Positions 1 to 6,846 of a DNA stretch of 64,000 nucleotides are shown here, piece by piece; positions within the stretch are counted from its first letter, which is position 1; each line of letters begins with the position of its first letter. Origin of the DNA: JAITWN01 sp964388175 (GTDB taxonomy: Bacteria; Pseudomonadota; Gammaproteobacteria; SZUA-140); the NCBI GenBank assembly GCA_964388175.1, contig CAYLYS010000004.1:6999-70998 (forward strand). The letters run 5' to 3'. The notes under the pieces were generated by a model that ran no database searches, was not told where the DNA came from, and was given only the letters and a program-made list of their open reading frames with translations. The position numbers and the translations under genes were made by a program.

Positions 1-21
1 GAAATGACGAACGCACGATGA
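1..21 (+). CDS. 3' end of an upstream gene (partial), overlapping the VWA-TPR gene
   Basis: In the frame starting at base 1 an open frame reaches a TGA at 19-21, which overlaps the ATG of the next gene as ATGA. This is the junction expected between co-translated bat genes, where a first VWA protein (BatA) usually precedes BatB. Only six codons are visible, so identity is inferred from context alone. Confidence 0.3.
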   Translation, partial: EMTNAR

Positions 22-1787
22 ACGCGCCCTGGTCGATCGCCCTGCAATATCCCGCCGGCCTGCTGCTGCTGCCGCTCTGCGGTGCGGTATTCCTGCTCCT
101 GCGCCGCATCCGCCCCTGGACCGCTTTTGCCGAAGCACGCCTGCTGCCCTGGTTGATACCCCGGCTGATACCCCGACGGATACCGGGAGCAGCGCATGAC
201 GGCAGCCGCCGACTGATCGTTACCGCCTGGCTGCTGATCGCCGTTGCCGTCAGCGGCCCCTATCTGACCGCCGGTGGTGAAAAACCGGCGCGTCCCGCGC
301 TCGATATCGCATTGGTGATGGATATCTCGCCCTCGATGACGGCGAACGATCTCGCTCCCGATCGCCTGCAGCGCGCCCGCCTGGAAGCCTACGATCTGCT
401 GCACCGGCTGGGCGGCAACCGTGTCGCCCTCATCGCCTATTCCGGCTACGCTTACCGCGTCCTGCCGCTGACCCATGATCTCCCGCTGGTACGCGGCCAT
501 ATCGAAGCGCTCGATCCGACGCTGACGCGACACCATGGCAGCAACCTGGTACAGGCGCTCGAATTCGCCGCGCAGGCGTTGACGGCATCCGCCGACGGCG
601 GACGCGCCATCATCCTGTTGAGCGATGGCGAAAGCACGGACGGCGCCGAAGTCATGGCAACGGCCGAACGGTTCACGGCCCGCGGCATTCCGGTATTCGC
701 ACTCGGTGTGGGTACGACGGCAGGAGCGCCCGTGTCCGCCGGCAGCGGTCATATCCGCCGGCCCGACGGCAGTCCGGTCGTCTCGCGCCTCGACCGTGCG
801 CTGCTGACCGCGATCGCCGCGCGCAGCGGCGGGCGGTATGCCGACGTACGATCGGACGACGCCGACAGCGCGCACCTGCTCGCCGGCATCGCACGCTTGA
901 CGCCGCAGCATCCGGGACCGGCCACGCCCGCCGGCTATCCGCTCCATCCCTGGCTGCTCGCCGCCGCGCTCGTTCTCCTGCTGCTCGGCGGCCGGCGCTA
1001 CCGTCCGCCTTCACGCACACTGGCTTCAGCGCTGGTGTTCGCCATTACCTTCGCCGGCGCCGGCCTTCCCGACACCGCCTTCGCCGCCGGCTGGGAAGAG
1101 CGTGCCGCCCACCGCGCGCTGCAGGACGGCGACTATGACCGCGCCGCCACCCTGTACGAAAGCATCGGCGGATACACCGGCCACATGGGCGCGGGCGCCG
1201 CCGCCTACCGGCGCGGCGCGTGGATGGAAGCGCGCGCCCTGTATCAAACGGCATCCGCGCTTGCCAACGACGACACCGAACGCGCACTCGCCTACTACAA
1301 CGAGGCGAACGCGCTTGCCCGCATGGGCCAGGTGCGCAAGGCCATCGCGCGGCTGGACGCTGCGCTGGCCTTGCATCCGAATCATGTCCGCGCCGCGCTC
1401 AACCGCGACCTGCTGCAGCGCGCGCTGGAACGCAAGGAAGCGCGTATCGGGGAAGAAACGATACTGCCGCGCATCGACGACGGCGTCGCCGACAGTGGCG
1501 CTGCCGGGTCGATCGACACCACTGCGGCGTCGGCCAGCCACAGCCGTGGGGAAGCCGGCGCCACGCCCGACCCCAGCGATCGCCCTGCGCTACCGGAAAC
1601 GGCGTCGGCCATCCTCGCTGCCGATGCCGAAGAGACGCCGGCGCGCGCGATGCCGCTGCGTACAGCCGGCGACACCGCCGCGCTTGCCGCCGGCACGCTG
1701 CGTGACGATCCGCGCGAGGTGCTGCGCCATCGCTTCATGGTCATGGATGCGAACCGCGTCCGCCTGCCGGAGCCGCAGACATGGTGA
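18..1787 (+). CDS. BatB/BatC-like protein: VWA domain fused to TPR region
   Basis: A 589-aa membrane protein of the Bat (Bacteroides aerotolerance) type. Residues 10-30 and 66-83 are hydrophobic. A von Willebrand factor A domain follows, with the MIDAS motif D102-I-S-P-S106 and a conserved LLSDGEST segment. A second pair of hydrophobic segments lies near 308-355, followed by TPR-like helices at about 360-475 and a low-complexity Ala/Thr-rich tail. In many genomes the VWA part (BatB) and the TPR part (BatC) are separate genes; here they are fused. The MIDAS metal site is thought to mediate protein contacts in a periplasm-facing complex; the exact role of Bat proteins is unsettled. It overlaps the BatD gene by 7 bp. 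Confidence 0.85.
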   Translation: MNAPWSIALQYPAGLLLLPLCGAVFLLLRRIRPWTAFAEARLLPWLIPRLIPRRIPGAAHDGSRRLIVTAWLLIAVAVSGPYLTAGGEKPARPALDIALVMDISPSMTANDLAPDRLQRARLEAYDLLHRLGGNRVALIAYSGYAYRVLPLTHDLPLVRGHIEALDPTLTRHHGSNLVQALEFAAQALTASADGGRAIILLSDGESTDGAEVMATAERFTARGIPVFALGVGTTAGAPVSAGSGHIRRPDGSPVVSRLDRALLTAIAARSGGRYADVRSDDADSAHLLAGIARLTPQHPGPATPAGYPLHPWLLAAALVLLLLGGRRYRPPSRTLASALVFAITFAGAGLPDTAFAAGWEERAAHRALQDGDYDRAATLYESIGGYTGHMGAGAAAYRRGAWMEARALYQTASALANDDTERALAYYNEANALARMGQVRKAIARLDAALALHPNHVRAALNRDLLQRALERKEARIGEETILPRIDDGVADSGAAGSIDTTAASASHSRGEAGATPDPSDRPALPETASAILAADAEETPARAMPLRTAGDTAALAAGTLRDDPREVLRHRFMVMDANRVRLPEPQTW

Positions 1788-3448
1788 GCCGGCGCCTGCC
1801 GGCATTCGTCCTGCTGCTGCTCACACTCAGCGGCGGCACGGCCTTCGCCGCCGAGTTCATCGCCGAGGTGGACAGAAAGGAACTCTACGTCAACGAACAC
1901 GTGTTGCTCACGCTGTCGCTGAGCGACAGCGACACACGGCTGCGCGCCGAGGGCGTATCGCCCAACATCGACCTGACCGTGCTCAGCGATGATTTCGATC
2001 TGGGCACGCCGCAAGCCGATTTCCGCTTCAACATCGATCGCGGCCGGGGCCGATCGACTTCCAGCATCACCCTCGCGCTCTTTCCGCGCACGCCGGGGCG
2101 CGCGCGCATCCCGAGCTTCAGCGCGGACGGCGCCAGCACCGCGCCGATCGAACTGCGCGTGCTGCCGCTGCCGGCCGACTCCACGCCGGAAGTATTCGCC
2201 CGCAGCGGCATTCTGCGCGATCGGCTCTACGTCGGTGAACAGACCCTGCTTTACCTGGATCTGTATCACCGCGTGGACATCGCCAGCGCCCGCTTCGGCG
2301 GCGCGCTCGATTCGCGTCCGCGCCTCGCGATCGAAGCGCATGCGCTGCCGGTCGAAGAACGCAGCGAAAACGTTTCCGGCATCAGCTATCGGGTGACCCG
2401 CAGCGCCTGGGCGGTCAGTCCGGTGAGCGGCGAAGATGTGACACTGCTGCTGCCGGACATCTGGATCGAAACCCGGCAGGGCCGCCAGTGGCGATTGCCC
2501 TTCAGCGAGGAACGCATCGACGTGCGTCCGCTCGCCGATGACGCACAGACCCGGCCTGCCGCGATCGGGAAACCGCAGATCGAAATGCGCGCGCCCGAGA
2601 CGATCGTCGTCGGTGAGGCCACGCCATGGGAGTTCGTCCTGCGCAGCCATACCGCACTCAATGCGCTGCCGTCGAGCGCGCCGTTGCATGCCGCAGCGGA
2701 CGGCCTGCGGGTATACATGGATCCGCCGCTCAAGCGCCTGGAAACAGTGGCCGGCGCGGCGGATGGCGCAGTGAACGATGCGGTCGAAAGCACGGTCGTC
2801 TACCGCGGATTTCTGCTCGCCGACGCCGCCGGCGACTATCTCACGCCGACCATCAGCCTGCCCTACTACGACACGGCCAGCGACCGCGTCGAAATCCTGG
2901 AGGTCGCGGGCAGCGCTTTGCGGGCGCTGCCCGCGCCGACGCTTGCCGGCAACGCCATGGCGCTTCCCGCGGCGGAATCAGCGCCACCCGGCGCAGAGGT
3001 GCGCGGCGCCCACGGCATCTGGCCTTGGCTGACGGCAACGCTGGCGCTGCTGTGGGTTGCCACGCTCGGGGGATGGTTATGGCAAAGCGGTATCGTGCGC
3101 GCCAGGCACGCCGTGGTGAAACCGCGCGCCGCGGCGACCGGCAGTGACGGCGACCCACTGCAGCGACTGCTCGCCGCGCTCGACGCGCGCACGCTGGAAC
3201 AGGGACTGCGCAATTGGCTCACGGCATACGGGCCGGACGACGCCGTCGAAAATGCGGTGCGCGCGGTACAGCGCCGGCGCTATCATCCGCATCGCGCGGA
3301 TGCAAACGGCGACGATGATGTAAATAAAGCGGTGGCTGAAGCGCTACGCTGCCTGGACGGCAGAATCGTACGGGCGGAAACGCCTGTTCCATCACGCGAT
3401 ATCTGGTCCCCCGCCGCCTTCCATCCCGGCAGGACACGGGCGCCTTAG
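1781..3448 (+). CDS. BatD family protein
   Basis: A 555-aa protein with an N-terminal signal peptide ending near AFA-AE (residue 24), a long beta-rich periplasmic region and one C-terminal transmembrane helix at about 412-433, followed by a cytoplasmic tail of about 120 aa. This layout and the N-terminal pattern (a derivative of 'vyvNExvlLtlsl') are those of the BatD 'oxygen tolerance' family. The start codon overlaps the end of the VWA-TPR gene (ATGGTGA), so the two are translationally coupled. BatD proteins are usually encoded with MoxR ATPase, DUF58, BatA and BatB; the missing members would lie upstream of the window. Biochemical function is unknown. Confidence 0.85.
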   Translation: MVSRRLPAFVLLLLTLSGGTAFAAEFIAEVDRKELYVNEHVLLTLSLSDSDTRLRAEGVSPNIDLTVLSDDFDLGTPQADFRFNIDRGRGRSTSSITLALFPRTPGRARIPSFSADGASTAPIELRVLPLPADSTPEVFARSGILRDRLYVGEQTLLYLDLYHRVDIASARFGGALDSRPRLAIEAHALPVEERSENVSGISYRVTRSAWAVSPVSGEDVTLLLPDIWIETRQGRQWRLPFSEERIDVRPLADDAQTRPAAIGKPQIEMRAPETIVVGEATPWEFVLRSHTALNALPSSAPLHAAADGLRVYMDPPLKRLETVAGAADGAVNDAVESTVVYRGFLLADAAGDYLTPTISLPYYDTASDRVEILEVAGSALRALPAPTLAGNAMALPAAESAPPGAEVRGAHGIWPWLTATLALLWVATLGGWLWQSGIVRARHAVVKPRAAATGSDGDPLQRLLAALDARTLEQGLRNWLTAYGPDDAVENAVRAVQRRRYHPHRADANGDDDVNKAVAEALRCLDGRIVRAETPVPSRDIWSPAAFHPGRTRAP

Positions 3449-3490
3449 CGACGCCCGGATAGATATTCCGGTATAGATCCCGGGATACGC

Positions 3491-4192
3491 TTAAGGACCC
3501 GCCAGTTCCCGCTCGACGAGCGCATCGACCGTTTGCAACAGGCTTTCGACGTTGGCAGCCATGCTGGCGTCGACGCGATACCGGCCATTGACGATGAAAC
3601 TCGGCGCGCCGGCGAGCTCATAGCGACGGCTGACGGTCTGCGCATTGCGCACCTTCGCGCTCACCGCGCTGCTGCGGAAAACGCTGAGGAAGCGCGTCCG
3701 GTCCACGCCATGCTCGGCGAAGAAAGCGGCAAGCTCTTCTTCCCTGTCCAGTGCGCGGCCGTGACGATGCAGCGCATTGTACAAAGGCATGTGTATGCGA
3801 TCGAGAACGCCCAGCGCCTCGGCGGCAAAGAAAGCGCGTGCGTAATAAACCATGTGACTGCCGATCACCGCCGGCAGACGCCGGAAAGTGACGTTCTCTT
3901 GCCGGCTGTTTATCCAGCGCTCGAGCGCCGGCTCCACCATGAAGCAGGTCTGGCAGTCATACCAGAGGAACTCGATGACCTCTACCGTTCCGGATGCGGC
4001 TTCCACGCTCTGCGGCTCGGCCAGTTCCTTGTAACTGGTGCCGGGAATCAAACCCTGCCCGCCCTGCGCCCAGGCGCCGCCACAACACCACAGCGTGAGC
4101 AGCAGCGCAGCGGCACACAGGCGCGCGGACACCCGTCCGGACATCCTCGACCGTTCCATCACCGCGCTCATCCCGCTCACTACTGGCTGCAT
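3491..4192 (-). CDS. DsbA-like periplasmic thiol:disulfide oxidoreductase with CQTC active site
   Basis: A 233-aa exported thioredoxin-fold protein. The signal region is residues 20-43 (cleavage near AWA-Q). The redox motif is C80-Q-T-C83 in the context EFLWYDCQTC, and a cis-proline loop is visible as GAPSFIVNGRY. Length and helical insert match DsbA, but the dipeptide between the cysteines is QT rather than the PH of E. coli DsbA, so its redox potential may differ. A GAGGAG Shine-Dalgarno sits 8 nt before the chosen ATG. It is the last gene of the cytochrome run, 10 bp after the TPR gene. A role in oxidising or reducing haem-binding cysteines of the CXXCH motifs is the natural inference. Confidence 0.85.
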   Translation of the reverse strand: MQPVVSGMSAVMERSRMSGRVSARLCAAALLLTLWCCGGAWAQGGQGLIPGTSYKELAEPQSVEAASGTVEVIEFLWYDCQTCFMVEPALERWINSRQENVTFRRLPAVIGSHMVYYARAFFAAEALGVLDRIHMPLYNALHRHGRALDREEELAAFFAEHGVDRTRFLSVFRSSAVSAKVRNAQTVSRRYELAGAPSFIVNGRYRVDASMAANVESLLQTVDALVERELAGP

Positions 4193-4202
4193 CGCCGGCT
4201 CC

Positions 4203-4961
4203 TCATCGGCCTATGGGTATGGTCAGATCCCGCGCCGCCGAAGCACTACCTGGAGCAGCGACCGGCGCATCACGATCCGGCAGATTGCGGTCCACCCATT
4301 CACGGGTTCTTTCTTCTATCCACTGACGCTCGTGCTCCGGCAAGGGGCCGCGCGCGATCCGCACATCCCACTCCCACAGCGCCGAGCGCGCCTGACGCAC
4401 GAAAGGATCGTCCTCTGGCGCGAGATGGATATAAGTGCGCATCGCACCCAGGGCGCCTTCCAGATCCTCGAGCGCTTCCAGCGCCACCGCCAATCCCCAA
4501 TAGGCATTGCCCTGAAAAGGCTGCAGTTCGGTGGCGGCGAGGAAGAAATCGCGCGCCGTGTCGTAACGCTCGAGTCCGAGCAGCGCATAGCCGAGATTGA
4601 CATAGGCCTCCGGCAGACGCGGAGAGAGCGCGATGACGCGCTCGAGCGCGACGATGGCTTCCTCGTACCGGCGCGCGTGCAGCATGACCACGGCCTGCTC
4701 GAAACGCTGCTCGATCTCGGCCATGCGCGGATCGACCGGCGCCTGGCGCGATGTCTCTTGCCGCGCCGGCTGCTGCGGCTGCACCGCGGAAGCCGCCGCG
4801 ACGACACGTGACGGCGATTGTCCGGGAAGATGCGCATTGAGCAGCAGCGATTTCAGATCGGGCCGCATCGCCAGCATGAAGATGGTGCACAGGATGATGC
4901 CGACGATGCTGAGCGACAGCGCCGATATCGCCGATTCATGCGGGTGCCGGCGCACGCTCAT
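4203..4961 (-). CDS. Membrane-anchored TPR protein, probable cytochrome c maturation accessory
   Basis: A 252-aa protein with one N-terminal transmembrane helix (about 13-31), a Pro/Gln/Ala linker, and three or four TPR-like helical repeats at about 80-190 (for example YEEAIVALERVIALSPRLPEAYVNLGYALL broken over two repeats). The start overlaps the ccsA stop as ATGA, and the DsbA-like gene follows after 10 bp. Position between CcsA and a thiol oxidoreductase suggests a scaffold holding apocytochrome, as the TPR part of CcmH/CycH does in System I. This is inference: the sequence itself shows only a TPR protein facing the periplasm. Confidence 0.7.
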   Translation of the reverse strand: MSVRRHPHESAISALSLSIVGIILCTIFMLAMRPDLKSLLLNAHLPGQSPSRVVAAASAVQPQQPARQETSRQAPVDPRMAEIEQRFEQAVVMLHARRYEEAIVALERVIALSPRLPEAYVNLGYALLGLERYDTARDFFLAATELQPFQGNAYWGLAVALEALEDLEGALGAMRTYIHLAPEDDPFVRQARSALWEWDVRIARGPLPEHERQWIEERTREWVDRNLPDRDAPVAAPGSASAARDLTIPIGR

Positions 4962-5818
4962 ATCACGCCCTTGTGCGCCGCTTCGCTGTAGAACGGCGTA
5001 CCGAAATAGGTGAAGAAGGCGAAAGCGAACACGCCGATGATGGTCGCCGCGCCCACGCGCGGCGCAATGTTATAGGTGAAGCGCACGTGGATGGCGAGAC
5101 CGAGCAGCAGCCAGTTGAGAAACGACGAGGTTTCGAGCGCATCCCAGGCCCAGTAGCGTCCCCAGGCATCCTGGGCCCAGACCGCGCCGGCGATCAGCAT
5201 CAGGCTTTCGAAAACCAGCGCCAGCAGCATGAAGCGCCAGGCCACGGTATCGAGTACGTCGTCGCCGGGCATGTGGCGGAAGAGATAGCGGAAACCTACC
5301 ACGTCGCGCAACAGAATGATGCCGGCAAGACCGGTGCCGATGAGGCAAAAAGCGAGGAAGAATTTGCCGAAAATGACGTGCGCCCATTTCCAGTCGTGAT
5401 AATAGGTCGGCGGGAAGGGGCTGGCGGCGGGATCGACCGTCACCACCCAGGCGCTCATGACCAGCAGGATCGGCAACACCACGACGGCTGTCGGCCTGAT
5501 CAGGGGAATGCGCCAATAGACCACGGTGTATACCAGCCCGAGACTGAACAGCTGGCTGATGAGCAGTTCGAACAGATCGACGAAAGGTCCGTGCCCCACC
5601 CGCAGCCAGCGCTCCGTCAGGGCGATCGTCAGCAGAATGACCGCCGCGGCGAGCAGCGTGAGCACATAGGTTTCCGGACGCCGGGAAAGCACGGCAGCGG
5701 TGCTGGTACGTCCTCCCGCGCGCAGTACGCCATGGGCGGCCAGCGCCATTGCCAGCGCATAGCTGGCTATGCCCGCATACAGCCATGGCAGTTCCGACAC
5801 CATGGTTTCCGTGTTCAT
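4958..5818 (-). CDS. ccsA: Cytochrome c maturation protein CcsA (ResC), System II
   Basis: A 286-aa polytopic membrane protein of about eight helices carrying the tryptophan-rich haem-handling segment (AWGRYWAWDALE), the WWD signature of the CcsA/CcmC/CcmF superfamily. With ResB it delivers haem across the membrane and ligates it to CXXCH motifs. I chose the ATG at 5818 because it overlaps the resB stop (ATGA) and gives the normal length; the longer frame upstream lies within resB. The downstream TPR gene also overlaps by ATGA. Clustering with at least five multihaem cytochromes suggests a dedicated maturation system. Confidence 0.92.
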   Translation of the reverse strand: MNTETMVSELPWLYAGIASYALAMALAAHGVLRAGGRTSTAAVLSRRPETYVLTLLAAAVILLTIALTERWLRVGHGPFVDLFELLISQLFSLGLVYTVVYWRIPLIRPTAVVVLPILLVMSAWVVTVDPAASPFPPTYYHDWKWAHVIFGKFFLAFCLIGTGLAGIILLRDVVGFRYLFRHMPGDDVLDTVAWRFMLLALVFESLMLIAGAVWAQDAWGRYWAWDALETSSFLNWLLLGLAIHVRFTYNIAPRVGAATIIGVFAFAFFTYFGTPFYSEAAHKGVI

Positions 5819-6846
5819 AGCGTTTTTCCTCTCGCCACATCGGATGCCGCATGCTTGCGGTCGGCCTCGCGGGCAATGGCATAGGTATGAACGGTGCCGA
5901 ACTTGCGCCAGAAATGCGCGGCGAGCCCGAATACCGTGATGAACGCGACGATGAACAGCCACTGCAAGGTCGGATCATAATACAACTTATAGCCCATCCA
6001 GCTCGACAGACGCTCATAACGCAGAAAACCGTCATCGAGCCGGATCGATTGCCCCTGCGCCAGCTCCACGCGCTCATCTCCTGCGCGCACCACCAGCATG
6101 CCGCGCGCGTTCGCCGGCTCCAGGCGCCAGTCGGTCTGCGGATCCATGCCCGTTTCCAGTTGCAGCCAGAAGCGGATTTCCTGATCTCCCGGCCCCGGCA
6201 CCCAGCGGTTCGCCTGGCGATGCTCGAACAGCGGATACGAGGGCATGTGAATGGCGCCGGTGACGGGCACGCCGGCGTCCGGCGTCCAGGTCAGGATGGC
6301 GGCAAAACCTTTGTTGAACGTGGTATAGAAGCGATAGCCGTCGAGCACCAGCGGCGTATGGTCGCCGATCACCCGATGCTCCCAACCACCGCGGCCATCG
6401 GCAACGGCAATCTGGCTGCGCGTCGCGCCGCGCACCATGCCCGTGGAGTAATCGATGGCATACGGCCCCTGCAGGAAGTGCACGCGCTCGAAGTTGCCGC
6501 GGTGCCAGAGCCCCGTGCGGACATCGATCATGTCATCCGGTGAAAATGCCTGGCCTTCGGCGAGTTCGACGTTGGCTTCGAGGTAGGTCAGCCGGCCGAT
6601 CGCAACGAGAACGGCGATGGCCAGCAGGCCGATATGGAACACCAGCAGGCCGCCGCGGCGGTTGATGCGCGGATCGGTGATGATGGCAGCGCACAGATTG
6701 ATGGACAGCACGGTCAGCGGCGCAACCAACACCCAGACCGGCGTATCGACAGGGTTGTCGTAGTTCAGCGCCGCACCCAAGCCGAGGAACACCATACCGA
6801 AAACGGTCAGACGCGTCGACGCGAGTTTGCGCAGAGCGCCACTCAT
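5815..6846 (-). CDS. resB: Cytochrome c biogenesis protein ResB, System II
   Basis: A 343-aa membrane protein with hydrophobic helices near residues 10-30, 35-55 and 70-90, a large periplasmic domain and a final helix near 305-325. This is the ResB/Ccs1 layout, though on the short side for the family. ResB pairs with CcsA to form the haem lyase of System II. The ATG at 6846 overlaps the stop of the 11-haem cytochrome gene as ATGA, and the stop overlaps ccsA as ATGA. The maturation genes are thus directly coupled to translation of the largest cytochrome. The 100 residues of open frame before this start belong to the cytochrome in another frame. Confidence 0.9.
   Translation of the reverse strand: MSGALRKLASTRLTVFGMVFLGLGAALNYDNPVDTPVWVLVAPLTVLSINLCAAIITDPRINRRGGLLVFHIGLLAIAVLVAIGRLTYLEANVELAEGQAFSPDDMIDVRTGLWHRGNFERVHFLQGPYAIDYSTGMVRGATRSQIAVADGRGGWEHRVIGDHTPLVLDGYRFYTTFNKGFAAILTWTPDAGVPVTGAIHMPSYPLFEHRQANRWVPGPGDQEIRFWLQLETGMDPQTDWRLEPANARGMLVVRAGDERVELAQGQSIRLDDGFLRYERLSSWMGYKLYYDPTLQWLFIVAFITVFGLAAHFWRKFGTVHTYAIAREADRKHAASDVARGKTL

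Noticed and set aside
1382..2689. Open frame of 435 aa on the minus strand across the bat genes
   Set aside because: Frame-shadow of the VWA-TPR and BatD genes in GC-rich DNA; no recognisable domain, start or Shine-Dalgarno.
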